A DNA stretch of 64,000 nucleotides from Acididesulfobacillus acetoxydans. GTDB taxonomy: Bacteria > Bacillota > Desulfitobacteriia > Desulfitobacteriales > Desulfitobacteriaceae. The stretch lies in NCBI RefSeq assembly GCF_900016645.1, contig NZ_CDGJ01000104.1, one strand, 5' to 3'. Under the pieces are notes generated by a model. It ran no database searches, was not told the DNA's origin, and saw only the letters and a list, made by a program, of their open reading frames with translations. This document shows, piece by piece, positions 17,492 to 25,850 of the stretch. The position numbers and the translations under genes are program-made. Position 1 is the first letter of the stretch, and the number at the start of each line of letters is the position of its first letter.

Positions 17492-18349
17492 TTATTCACC
17501 GCCTTCTTGAACCAGGTATTGGACGACGCGTTTAACGAGAACCCCGGCCATATGCTGCCGGTATGCAGCTGAAGCGCGCACATCGGAAATCGGCCTAATC
17601 TCCTCCTGCACGGCCTCAGCGGCCTGATCCGGCAATTCCGCACTCCGGGACGAGCCATTGAGCAGCGCCTCCAGGCGCGTGAGCCGCAGAGGGGTCGGCG
17701 CGACAGAAGACATGGCCAAGTGGAACTTCTTCCGGCTGTCCAACCGTCCCGCAACGCCTACGATTCCCAGGTCATGCCCCTTAATACGCGCTAGCTTGAG
17801 ATAAATGCTGCGTTCCCCCGCAGTGACAGCCGGTAGGGTAAGACCGTAGAGAAGTTCTTGCGGACGCAAAATCGTCTTCTTCACACCGGTAAAAAAGTCT
17901 TGAAGCAAAACCTCACGCTTCCCCTGGGTCGAAACAATCTGTACTTTCGCGTCAAAGACCAATAAGGGACCCGCTAAATCCGCCCCCGGAGAAGCGTTGC
18001 AGATGTTTCCCACCACGGTAGCCCGGTTGCGCAGCTGATAAGAAGCCAGCTTATTGGCTGCATCAGCCAAGGCTTTATAACGTTTTTGCACCAGGCCGGA
18101 ATGAGCTGCTTCATTTACCGTAAGCCCTGCGCCCAAAAAGATATCCCCGCCCTCAACTTCTTCCAGCCTTTGGAGTTCCTCGATCCCCTTAATGTCAACA
18201 ACATAGGATGGACTCAGGTCATGACGACGCAAAAGAACCAAGAGATCCGTCCCCCCTGCCAAGACTTTGCTTTTTTCTCCCCAGGACTCCAAATGGTTCA
18301 AGAGGTCTGAAAGTGACGGGGGTTTAATATACAAAAAATCACTATCCAT
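17492..18349 (-). CDS. xdhB: Xanthine dehydrogenase-type FAD-binding subunit
   Basis: FAD subunit of the molybdenum hydroxylase, 285 residues. Typical segments are VLAGGTDLLVLLRR (FAD pyrophosphate loop), RNRATVVGNICNASPGADLA and the C-terminal CO-dehydrogenase flavoprotein domain from about 175. ATG 18349 has GGGAGG six bases upstream; a 17-residue longer reading lacks a ribosome-binding site. It is the first gene of the long minus-strand nucleobase operon. A sigma-A-like promoter is visible at 18499-18527. Confidence 0.92.
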   Translation of the reverse strand: MDSDFLYIKPPSLSDLLNHLESWGEKSKVLAGGTDLLVLLRRHDLSPSYVVDIKGIEELQRLEEVEGGDIFLGAGLTVNEAAHSGLVQKRYKALADAANKLASYQLRNRATVVGNICNASPGADLAGPLLVFDAKVQIVSTQGKREVLLQDFFTGVKKTILRPQELLYGLTLPAVTAGERSIYLKLARIKGHDLGIVGVAGRLDSRKKFHLAMSSVAPTPLRLTRLEALLNGSSRSAELPDQAAEAVQEEIRPISDVRASAAYRQHMAGVLVKRVVQYLVQEGGE

Positions 18350-18498
18350 GGTCAGCCTCCCTCTTTCCCAGTCTAATCGGCGGCCCCAATCATCAGTCAT
18401 CTCCTACGGCTATACTTATTGTTGTCGCAGTTCCCCAAAGCTGCTTCGCTCGAAACTATCTCGTTACACCACCCCAAAAACCTATTTAAGCTGTTTCA

Positions 18499-18527
18499 AG
18501 TATAGCCAGTCGCACGCCGGTTGTCAT
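18499..18527 (-). promoter_or_regulatory. Probable sigma-A promoter of the xdh-all operon
   Basis: On the minus strand ATGACA (-35) and TATACT (-10) are separated by exactly 17 bases. It lies about 150 bases upstream of the FAD subunit start. No binding site for a regulator is obvious between it and the gene. Confidence 0.55.
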
Positions 18528-18586
18528 TGTAAAACTACTCTAAACTCACTGATAATTTGTTGTGATCATGTTATAAACACCTGGAC

Positions 18587-18600
18587 GTGAGGCTGCTCAC
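18587..18600. promoter_or_regulatory. Inverted repeat in the divergent xdh/lacI promoter region
   Basis: GTGAG-GCTG-CTCAC, a 5-bp inverted repeat with a 4-base spacer. It lies between the two divergent transcription units and directly upstream of the lacI -35 region. It may be an operator for the PucR- or LacI-type regulator; nothing else supports it. Confidence 0.3.
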
Positions 18601-18608
18601 AACCACCC

Positions 18609-18636
18609 TTGACAACCGTGTTAACTCACATAAAAT
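18609..18636 (+). promoter_or_regulatory. Candidate promoter of the lacI-type regulator
   Basis: TTGACA at 18609-18614 and TAAAAT at 18631-18636 with a 16-base spacer. A perfect TATAAT at 18650-18655 is an alternative -10 but has no good -35 element 17 bases before it. Confidence 0.4.
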
Positions 18637-18701
18637 CAAAATACCATGCTATAATAGGCCTAGCTAACCAGGTGGCGTCAATGTGACATCGAGGTGAGGA
18701 A

Positions 18702-19730
18702 ATGGCAAACATTCGAGATGTAGCCAAAAAAGCAGGCGTTTCCGTTGCGACAGTTTCGCGAGTCCTAAACCGAGCCTCGAACGTGTCGCCCAAAACCGCC
18801 GATGCAGTCCTGGCCGCCATGCAGGAACTGCATTTTACACCCAATGGACTGGCCCGGGGATTAGCCTTAAACAGAACACGCACCATCGCCCTACTCATTC
18901 CCAATATCGTTAATCCGCTCTACCCTGAAATGGCAAAAGGCGTTGAGGATGTTGCCCATCAAAAAGGTTATAATGTGCTGCTCTGCAACACCGAAGAAGA
19001 TATAGCAAAAGAAAGGGATTACCTGACGATGCTCATTGAACGCAGAGTAGACGGTTTGATTCTGATGTCAACCCTGTTGACGAACGACAATTTGCTTCAG
19101 ATCAGAGAGTATAACATTCCCTTTGTCCTTACGGGCCGCTATCGTCAGGATTTGGAAGCAGATATTGTTTACACAGATTATGCTTATGGAAGTTATCTGG
19201 CTGTCCATCATCTGTTAGAAGTCGGGTATCAACGGATTGCCCATATTAGCGGCTCCGCTATCCAATGGGAAAGCCAAGAAAAACTTTCAGGATTTAAAAA
19301 GGCTTTACGAGAAGCCCAATTAACCGTGGAAGCAAAATATATCGTGGAAGGAGACAATGAAATCGAAGGGGGGTATCTCGGTACAATGCGCCTTTTGCAC
19401 TTATCTGAAAAACCACAGGCTATTTTTGCCGCCAATGATCTCATGGCCATAGGCGCCATCGACGCCGTGAAGGCGCAAGGATTGCGAGTGCCTTCCGACG
19501 TGGCGGTCGCCGGTTTTGACGATATCCGAATGTCGGCCCTGGTGGAGCCAAAATTAACAACCGTATCCCACCCGGTGCACAAAATGGGCTTAATTGCCGC
19601 ACGCCTGCTCTTCGATCATATTGATGGCGGTGCAGGTGAAGACGCAACCCAGAAAATCCTGCTTCAACCGAAACTTATGGTGAGGAAATCGTGTGGACAC
19701 GAGAACCGGCTGCGAGAGATATTCAATTAA
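18702..19730 (+). CDS. LacI-family transcriptional regulator
   Basis: 342-residue LacI/GalR repressor. The N-terminal helix-turn-helix reads IRDVAKKAGVSVATVSRVLN and is followed by the hinge NGLARGLALNRT. The periplasmic-binding-like effector domain follows (LLIPNIVNPLYPEMAKG to the C-terminus), with the usual AGFDDIRMSALVEPKLTTV. A GGTGAGG ribosome-binding site precedes the ATG. It is transcribed toward the PreA-like, codA and codB genes. Two palindromes of LacI type before codA are the likely targets. The effector is probably a nucleobase or a derivative, by context. Confidence 0.92.
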   Translation: MANIRDVAKKAGVSVATVSRVLNRASNVSPKTADAVLAAMQELHFTPNGLARGLALNRTRTIALLIPNIVNPLYPEMAKGVEDVAHQKGYNVLLCNTEEDIAKERDYLTMLIERRVDGLILMSTLLTNDNLLQIREYNIPFVLTGRYRQDLEADIVYTDYAYGSYLAVHHLLEVGYQRIAHISGSAIQWESQEKLSGFKKALREAQLTVEAKYIVEGDNEIEGGYLGTMRLLHLSEKPQAIFAANDLMAIGAIDAVKAQGLRVPSDVAVAGFDDIRMSALVEPKLTTVSHPVHKMGLIAARLLFDHIDGGAGEDATQKILLQPKLMVRKSCGHENRLREIFN

Positions 19731-19747
19731 TGAGGGGTGAAACCTAT

Positions 19748-20863
19748 ATGGACCTTGCTGTGGACTTCATGGGACTCAAACTCAAAAACCCAATCATGGT
19801 GGCGGCCGGGCCCCTTACTGCGACCGGCGAAATGCTGCGGCAAGCCGTTGAGGCCGGAGCGGGGGCCGTGGTTACCAAAACCATCGTCAACGAAATCCGG
19901 CCGAAAGTCCGCCCCCGCTTGGCGGCGCTGGGCGAAGGCATGCAAAATATCGAACTCTATACAGAGTTTAGCTTAGAAGCTTGGGAACATGAGATCCGCT
20001 ACGCCAAAAGCCACGGAGCCGTCATTATTGCCAATATATTGGCCCATACCCCGTCGGAAATGGCTGATATTGCCCTTCGGGTAGAAAAATTCGGGGCAGA
20101 TGCCATTGAATTAGGAGTAGCATGCCCCCACGGTGAAGGCCTCGAAGGACTCTTCGCCGATCCTGCGCAACTTTATTCGTTTACGAAGAGTGTCGTCCAG
20201 AGAGTCAACATACCCGTGATGGTCAAACTCTCGCCCAACGTCACCAACATGGCCAAAATGGCTATGTCGGCAGAACAGGCTGGGGCATCGGCCGTGAGCG
20301 CCATTGATACCGTGCGCGCGATTATCGGTGTTGACCTCGAATCTGGAAGGCCTCTCTTATCCACATATGGGGGATATTCCGGCCCTCCTGTCAGACCCAT
20401 CGGCTTGGCTGCAGTGGCGCTTATCTCGCAGGCCGCAAAAATCCCCGTCTGCGGAATTGGCGGAATCAGCAATTCCCATCATGTCCTCGAATATATGATG
20501 CTCGGCGCAAGCACCGTTCAATTATGCACTTCCTTAATCTTAAACGGCCTGGACTCTCTGAGCAAAATCATTCACGATCTGGAAACTTGGCTGATGCAAC
20601 ACAACGTGGCAGACTTTGGTCAAATCCGGGGCAAGGCCCTTCAATCCCTCAAATCTTTTGAAGAGATAAAAGTTGAGCCCTATGTCGCCAAGGCTTTGCA
20701 GGGGTGCTCCGACTTAAGTTGCAATCTGTGCGTTCGAGGCTGTATTTACAAAGCCGTCCACAAAAGCAAATTCAAAGTGACTGTTGACCAGAATCTTTGT
20801 ACAGGGTGCGGTTTGTGTTTAAGTGTATGCCCGGATAAAGCATTTGTTCTAGAATGGAAGTAG
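19748..20863 (+). CDS. Dihydropyrimidine/dihydroorotate dehydrogenase-like flavoprotein with C-terminal ferredoxin domain (PreA-like)
   Basis: 371 residues. A DHOD-type FMN TIM barrel comes first (MDLAVDFMGLKLKNPIMVAA, later NIPVMVKLSPNVTNMAKMA and VCGIGGISNS). The C-terminal ~60 residues contain Cys-rich Fe-S motifs: CSDLSCNLCVRGC and a complete CTGCGLCLSVCP. This resembles the PreA subunit of NAD-dependent dihydropyrimidine dehydrogenase. No PreT-like NADH subunit is adjacent, so its electron partner must be elsewhere. ATG 19748 is preferred (GAGGGGTG nine bases upstream). It starts 17 bases after lacI. In place of the usual catalytic Cys motif I see VACPHGEGLEG, which keeps the Cys. Confidence 0.85.
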   Translation: MDLAVDFMGLKLKNPIMVAAGPLTATGEMLRQAVEAGAGAVVTKTIVNEIRPKVRPRLAALGEGMQNIELYTEFSLEAWEHEIRYAKSHGAVIIANILAHTPSEMADIALRVEKFGADAIELGVACPHGEGLEGLFADPAQLYSFTKSVVQRVNIPVMVKLSPNVTNMAKMAMSAEQAGASAVSAIDTVRAIIGVDLESGRPLLSTYGGYSGPPVRPIGLAAVALISQAAKIPVCGIGGISNSHHVLEYMMLGASTVQLCTSLILNGLDSLSKIIHDLETWLMQHNVADFGQIRGKALQSLKSFEEIKVEPYVAKALQGCSDLSCNLCVRGCIYKAVHKSKFKVTVDQNLCTGCGLCLSVCPDKAFVLEWK

Positions 20864-20916
20864 GATTTGTTATATCCTTACAATAAGCCCGCGTAAAATT
20901 TGGGTCGTGTTTACAA

Positions 20917-20945
20917 TAGACTATCCGAGGGAAATCAGATATACT
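20917..20945 (+). promoter_or_regulatory. codA: Probable promoter of the codA-codB unit
   Basis: TAGACT and TATACT with a 17-base spacer. The first LacI-type operator begins four bases after the -10, so a bound repressor would block transcription start. The distance to codA is about 300 bases, leaving a long leader that contains the second operator. Confidence 0.5.
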
Positions 20946-20948
20946 ATG

Positions 20949-20962
20949 CGAAACCGGTTACA
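20949..20962. promoter_or_regulatory. LacI-type operator 1 (imperfect)
   Basis: CGAAACCGGTTACA, a 12-of-14 match to the perfect palindrome at 21079. It lies immediately downstream of the candidate codA promoter -10. The central AACCGGTT with a CpG at the dyad is typical for LacI/GalR family operators. Confidence 0.65.
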
Positions 20963-21078
20963 TTTGACTAAGCCTCACTAACCGTCTCTTAATATTCCGG
21001 AATGTCTTCTTTTGTAAATGCTGAATATTCTGATCGATACCCTAAAGTATAAAAAGAAGAACTTTCTTAGTGGAAAAA

Positions 21079-21092
21079 TGTAACCGGTTACA
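21079..21092. promoter_or_regulatory. LacI-type operator 2 (perfect palindrome)
   Basis: TGTAACCGGTTACA is a perfect 14-bp palindrome. Its centre is 130 bases from operator 1, about 12.4 helical turns, which would allow DNA looping. The LacI regulator encoded about 1.4 kb upstream is the obvious candidate protein. Confidence 0.7.
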
Positions 21093-21117
21093 AGGTTCTG
21101 GAAGGGAGGACATCCTC

Positions 21118-21138
21118 ATGTCGCCACCGATTTTCTAG
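21118..21138 (+). other. Possible six-codon leader peptide
   Basis: GGGAGG at a good distance is followed by ATG and five more sense codons ending in TAG (MSPPIF). It lies in the codA leader between operator 2 and codA. It could be a leader peptide or the stub of a deleted gene. Confidence 0.25.
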
Positions 21139-21247
21139 TTTCAGGCATCCAACCATTTGTTAGTTCAGCTCGAGAGAACACGGTTTGAAATTCTTTGAAT
21201 GACTTCTACCCAATGTCCTAAATCTAAAATAAATAAGAGAGGTGTTA

Positions 21248-22513
21248 ATGATGGATTTGATCATTCGACAGGCAAAAATAAAAGATGTTCTTGTCGATAT
21301 TGGCGTGGAGCATGGCCGGATTATAACAATCGTTCCCAGCCTTAAGGCGAGTGCCCTACAAGAAATCGATGCCCACGGGAATCTTCTTTCCCCGCCGTTC
21401 GTTGACCCTCACCTTCATCTGGACGCCGTCCTAACTGCGGGTGAACCTGATTGGAATCATTCCGGAACTCTCTTGGAAGGCATCGCCCTCTGGAACAGGC
21501 GTAAATCCGCGCTTTCTTACGATGATGTAAAAATGCGGGCAAAAAAAGCGGTCCTCTGGGAAGTCGTCCAGGGCGTCCAACACATACGCACGCATGTGGA
21601 TGTCTGTGACCCCAATCTAACGGCGCTTCACGCCTTGGTGGATTTGCGGGAAGAAATTAAGGAAATCGCCGATATCCAAATCGTTGCGTTTCCGCAGGAG
21701 GGGATTCCCTCGTATCCCAACGGCAGAGAGCTCATGACCGAAGCCATAGAGCAAGGTTGCGACGTAGTCGGGGGTATTCCCCATTACGAAATCACCCGGG
21801 AATATGGCTTGGAATCTTTAGATTTTGCCTTTGCCCTTGCCCGGAAATATGACAAGCTTATCGACATCCACTGTGATGAAACAGATGATGAACAGTCCCG
21901 CTTTATTGAACACATGGCCGCTTTAACCTTAGAGAAAGACTTTCAGGGACGAGTCACAGCCAGCCACACCACCGCCATGCACTCTTATAACAACGCCTAC
22001 GCTTTTAAGCTCATAGGCTGGCTAAAGAAGGCTGAGCTCAACCTGATCACCAACCCGCTCGACAACATAGTTTTGCAGGGGCGCTTTGACACCTATCCCA
22101 AGCGACGGGGTCTGACCCGTGTCAAAGAACTTAACGAAGCCGGCCTTACTGTAGCCATCGGACATGATTCAATCATGGATCCGTGGTACCAACTGGGCAA
22201 AGGCAGCATGCTCATGGCCGCTTCCATGCTTCTGCATGTAACCCAAATGACAGGGCGGCAACAAATGCTCGACGTATTCAAAATGATCACATCTAGCTCA
22301 GCTAAAGTGATGAATATACCGAATTATGAGATTTCAGAGGGACACCCCGCCAACTTTATTATTTTGAACGCCAGCGATCCCATTGAGGCTTTGCGCTTAG
22401 AAGCGGAGTGCCTCTATTCAATACGCTTTGGCAAAGTTATCGCCACCAGCCGTCCCGTAGAGCAACACGTAGTATTGGGCGGCAAGACCGAGACAATCCG
22501 CCTGGTAAAATAA
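21248..22513 (+). CDS. codA: Cytosine deaminase
   Basis: Converts cytosine to uracil and ammonia. 421 residues, strongly similar along the whole length to E. coli CodA. Metal and active-site motifs are intact: HLHLD, HCDETDDEQSRF, TASHTTAMHSYN and GHDSIMDPWYQLG. The start is one of GTG 21242, ATG 21248 or ATG 21251; AGAGAGGTG favours the ATGs. The cytosine permease gene begins 18 bases after the stop, so the pair is an operon. The LacI-type operators upstream suggest induction by a substrate. Confidence 0.96.
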   Translation: MMDLIIRQAKIKDVLVDIGVEHGRIITIVPSLKASALQEIDAHGNLLSPPFVDPHLHLDAVLTAGEPDWNHSGTLLEGIALWNRRKSALSYDDVKMRAKKAVLWEVVQGVQHIRTHVDVCDPNLTALHALVDLREEIKEIADIQIVAFPQEGIPSYPNGRELMTEAIEQGCDVVGGIPHYEITREYGLESLDFAFALARKYDKLIDIHCDETDDEQSRFIEHMAALTLEKDFQGRVTASHTTAMHSYNNAYAFKLIGWLKKAELNLITNPLDNIVLQGRFDTYPKRRGLTRVKELNEAGLTVAIGHDSIMDPWYQLGKGSMLMAASMLLHVTQMTGRQQMLDVFKMITSSSAKVMNIPNYEISEGHPANFIILNASDPIEALRLEAECLYSIRFGKVIATSRPVEQHVVLGGKTETIRLVK

Positions 22514-22531
22514 CGAAAGGGGGCATAATGG

Positions 22532-23947
22532 ATGACGGAAGAACGAATCGAATATGGAACCCTGGAGCCGGTACCTGACGACCATCGCGACATCGGCTTT
22601 TTGGATATGCTCGCTACTTGGATTGGCGCGAACGGAAATAACGGAACCTGGTTCATCGGCGGCGTTGTTGCCGGAGCGGCTTTTGGCGGAGCCGTCTTAG
22701 TAACCTTGGTAGCCAATCCGATAGCTTATTTAATCATGGCCCTTATCGGTTACATCGGCTTCAAAGCCGGTGTTGGAACGATGGCCTTAACCCGGCCATC
22801 CTTTGGCATCCGCGGCAGTTATCTCCCATCCGTGCTCAATGCCACCCAATTTATCGGCTGGACTGCCGTCAATACCTTTATTGCCTCTATCTCTATCTCA
22901 TTTATCGCGGCCGAGGCTTTCGGCTGGCCCGCCTACGGGCAACCCGGCGCAAGCAAGGTGTTGGTCCTGGGAATCTTAATCATGAGTGTGTTGCACCTCA
23001 TCTCCGTCGCAGTCGGACATCACTCCGTAAAAATCGTAGAACGCATAGGAGTCGTCCTTCTCCTTATCCTAGGCATGTGGGAGTCGGTAGTCGTGATTCA
23101 GCATATCCCTTTGCACGAGATCCTGACCTGGCAACCTCCTGCCGGCAAAGCTATGCCGTTAGGATCGGCTATGGATGCCATGGCCGCCTTTAGTCTTGGT
23201 TGGGTACCAGCAATTGCCGAATTCACTCGTTATACTAAGAATAAATCCTCTGCTATGATTGCTCCGATGATTGGCGCCAACATTTCTCTCTTTTGGTTTG
23301 CAGGTGTTGGCATCTTAGGCGCAATCGGAACTGCCATTATCACCGGAACGTTTGATCCGAACAACTCTGACCCCAGTACCATCGCCACAAAGCTGGGCTT
23401 GGGTGTGCTTGCCCTCGTCGTGATTGTCTTGACCAGCACTACGGCCAACGCCGTCAATTTAATGGCTGCCGGAATGTCCCTTTCCAATATCTTCCCGAAA
23501 TTGAAAGCTAAGCATGCCGTGTGGTCAGTCACTGTCATTTCCGCCTTCGTAACTCTGGTTCCGGTTTTTTTGGCCAGCTTTCTCAATACTTTCATTGCCT
23601 TTCTTGATTATATCGGCATGGTATTCGCCCCAGTTTTTGCTATTATGATCATCGATTTCTTCACCTTGAAAAAACGGAAATATCATGTCCGTGACCTTGA
23701 TCGCCGAGAAAGCCGCTATTGGTTCAGCAATGGCGTCAACTGGACCGCCTTAGGTGTCTGGGTATTGGGTGTTGTCGTCTACTTCATCCTCAAACAAATC
23801 CCGTGGTTCATCGCAGGTATCGGCGCCACCTACCCCACTATGCTTATTGCAGCGCTTGTCTACTGGATAGCCAGCCGAAACCGTTTTCTGTCAGCAACGA
23901 ATCCCTCTTCTGATCATGTATCCAGTGATCGTGTACCAAGCCCTTAA
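22532..23947 (+). CDS. codB: Cytosine permease, NCS1 family
   Basis: Nucleobase:cation symporter-1 protein of 471 residues with about 12 membrane segments. Motifs include GVGTMALTRPSFGIRGSYLP and SLGWVPAIAEFTRYTKN, typical of CodB. The ATG follows AAAGGGGG. It is co-transcribed with codA, which supports cytosine as substrate, although a purine or allantoin cannot be fully excluded for an NCS1 protein. The C-terminal 20 residues are polar and poorly conserved. Confidence 0.9.
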   Translation: MTEERIEYGTLEPVPDDHRDIGFLDMLATWIGANGNNGTWFIGGVVAGAAFGGAVLVTLVANPIAYLIMALIGYIGFKAGVGTMALTRPSFGIRGSYLPSVLNATQFIGWTAVNTFIASISISFIAAEAFGWPAYGQPGASKVLVLGILIMSVLHLISVAVGHHSVKIVERIGVVLLLILGMWESVVVIQHIPLHEILTWQPPAGKAMPLGSAMDAMAAFSLGWVPAIAEFTRYTKNKSSAMIAPMIGANISLFWFAGVGILGAIGTAIITGTFDPNNSDPSTIATKLGLGVLALVVIVLTSTTANAVNLMAAGMSLSNIFPKLKAKHAVWSVTVISAFVTLVPVFLASFLNTFIAFLDYIGMVFAPVFAIMIIDFFTLKKRKYHVRDLDRRESRYWFSNGVNWTALGVWVLGVVVYFILKQIPWFIAGIGATYPTMLIAALVYWIASRNRFLSATNPSSDHVSSDRVPSP

Positions 23948-23993
23948 ATCGCGTGTAAACCTCCGCTTTGAACCTGGATGATGAAAGCCGGTG

Positions 23994-24050
23994 CCCGGGG
24001 CATAGGCATCGGCTCCGATCTCATCGGCGAATTTCTGCGTGATAGGTCCG
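23994..24050 (-). pseudogene. Corrinoid-protein C-terminal scrap
   Basis: Minus-strand translation gives GPITQKFADEIGADAYAPG. This is nearly the same as the C-terminus of the intact corrinoid protein at 44.4 kb (APVTQKFADEIGADAYAPD), and the DNA is also very similar to 44466-44522. Nothing of the rest of that gene is preserved nearby. Confidence 0.65.
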
Positions 24051-24429
24051 CGTTCTCTCGACGAAACTGCACCGAAAAAAAATCAAATGGTCGTTTGTTT
24101 TTGCCGTAGAGGATATAGCAAAAAGTTCCTCGCGTATTGGCATTAGGCTTCAGTGTGGGACATACCTTGGCCGGCGCTCTTGAGTCCTAAAAGGTAATCG
24201 CCCTGGCGAATTTCCTTTGAAATCCTTGATGCAGAGAGAGTTCCCGATGCCCTACTGCGCTTGCCAGCTTGTCCGCCCCGCTTCAACCTGTAAAAGTAGT
24301 CTCCAAGCTTCTTTCCGGCCTTTTTATCCATTTCTGCCACCCAAGCTCTCTAGACGGACACCTCCAAGTACTGAAACAGCCGTTTCCTCAGAGGTCTCTC
24401 TTGGCAAGCCCAGGTATTACGGACTTGGT

Positions 24430-24663
24430 TCATACTTCATCGACACTCCCTGCTCCGACGTTGACGTCCAAAATGTCCGCTCCGGCGGCCACCTGCTCTC
24501 TGGCCTCCTGACGAGCCCACTCAAAATCCCCGTTTGCCAAGGCCGCCGTCGCTTTTTTCTTGCTCGTCGGATTAATCCGTTCTCCGATGAGGAAGGTGCG
24601 CTTGTAATAATTACCTCTTGGCTCACACCTGTAAGTCTGGTCTCCATGTCTAAGTCCCTCCAT
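24430..24663 (-). pseudogene. Methyltetrahydrofolate:corrinoid methyltransferase, N-terminal fragment
   Basis: Minus-strand reading gives FLIGERINPTSKKKATAALA and, further on, EQVAAGADILDVNVGAGSVD. This is the start of a pterin-binding (DHPS-fold) methyltransferase of the AcsE/MtrH/MtgA type. The reading breaks off after about 55 residues of the domain; the remaining ~200 residues of a normal protein are absent. The fragment between 24060 and 24430 shows no recognisable coding. Confidence 0.7.
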
Positions 24664-24768
24664 GACTAAAAAACTACGCTATCATCGCACGCCGACACTA
24701 TACTATCCCAGGTGAGGAAAAGGCTAATCGCTTAAGCGGCCAGCCGTCCTATATCTACCCATTTTCTC

Positions 24769-25473
24769 TTAGGCATAAATTTCTTTGCAGGCACTGACTC
24801 CGGCCGCTGCATCTTTGGCATAATAATCAGCTCCGACGAATTTGCGAACATCCTCGTCACGAGGAGCCCCACCGATGATTACTTTAACGCTGTTATGCAT
24901 TCCGGCTTTTTCCAGTTCTTCGATAACATTCTTCATCTGTGGAAAGGTGAAATTGAGTAAAGTGCTCAGCCCGAGAACTTTGGCTCCCGTGTCCCTGAGA
25001 GCTTGAATAAAAGTCGCTGCCGGAACATCTACCCCTAAGTCTACGACGTTAAATCCGGTTCCTTTTAGTAACGTCGTCACGATATTTTTGCCAATATCGT
25101 GAATATCATCCTTTACTGTCCCTATAATAACAGTCCCTTTGGAAGACACAGTTGCCTTGCCGGCCTCAGCCAGTAGCGGTTCGAGGACCCCCGTGACGTC
25201 TTTCATAATCTTCCCGGACATGATCAGTTCGCTCAGGTAGTACTCATTCTCTTCAAAGAGCTTCCCGATTCTGGACATCGCCGCATTACACTGCTGAATG
25301 ATCAGCCATTTGCCCGGATCATAAATTGTCTCCTGGTTAGTGTTGCCGGAATAGATTTCTGAGAAATAATTACTTCCCGAGGCCACGGGAATCCGATCCG
25401 TCGGTTCCAGCACGATTGTCGCCTGATAACGGCCTAAGCGCTCTGCATAAAGTTCCTCTGTAGTTTTTGACAT
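24769..25473 (-). CDS. Corrinoid (B12-binding) protein with a UroD-methyltransferase N-terminus
   Basis: 234 residues. From about 55 on it is a methyltransferase corrinoid protein: a helical cap, then the B12 domain with DIHDIGKNIV (axial ligand His125), GLSTLLNFTFPQMKNVIEEL and VIIGGAP. The first ~52 residues (ERLGRYQATIVLEPTDRIPV) instead look like the N-terminus of a UroD-type methyltransferase, like those at 46-48 kb. This suggests an in-frame deletion that fused the start of a methyltransferase gene to the downstream corrinoid gene. The helical cap appears shortened at its start. A GGGGGATG-type ribosome-binding site and an intact frame mean it may still be expressed. Confidence 0.8.
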   Translation of the reverse strand: MSKTTEELYAERLGRYQATIVLEPTDRIPVASGSNYFSEIYSGNTNQETIYDPGKWLIIQQCNAAMSRIGKLFEENEYYLSELIMSGKIMKDVTGVLEPLLAEAGKATVSSKGTVIIGTVKDDIHDIGKNIVTTLLKGTGFNVVDLGVDVPAATFIQALRDTGAKVLGLSTLLNFTFPQMKNVIEELEKAGMHNSVKVIIGGAPRDEDVRKFVGADYYAKDAAAGVSACKEIYA

Positions 25474-25850
25474 ACTTCATCATCCCCCTAAGTTAAAATT
25501 AAGCTAGACAGAACCAAAGGCCTGATCATCGACGCCATACTCTGACATGAACCAACACCTCCTGTTTCCCCTTTCATTTTGCCCTTTAACCTTTGCGATC
25601 TAGTCATTGAAATTTTGCGTTCTGTCCCCTTTTCCGTCTATTGTTCCTCCCTTGCTGAATCCTCGCTTCATCCGGGGTTCAGTCATGTCACAAAAATCTT
25701 TTAGGTTCAGCAAAACAGAGACAGGCTATGTGTCTAGTTGTATAGACATGTATTGTGAATAGAAAGAATAGCATGTCGCAAGTCACAGCACGAACGGAGC
25801 GGAGCCGAGCCGATCGCACCTACATCAATCTTGCGAAAATGTGATCCGGC
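25474..25850. other. Intergenic region, no gene recognised
   Basis: About 375 bases upstream of the chimeric corrinoid gene and downstream of the next corrinoid fragment. It must contain the promoter of the chimeric gene if that is expressed. No hairpin, riboswitch or coding pattern stands out. Confidence 0.4.

Noticed and set aside
16954..17754. Long reading of the Fe-S subunit gene starting at 17754
   Set aside because: The extra 88 residues are encoded opposite a confirmed reading frame of the FAD subunit and show no domain; ATG 17490 immediately after the FAD stop fits the family.
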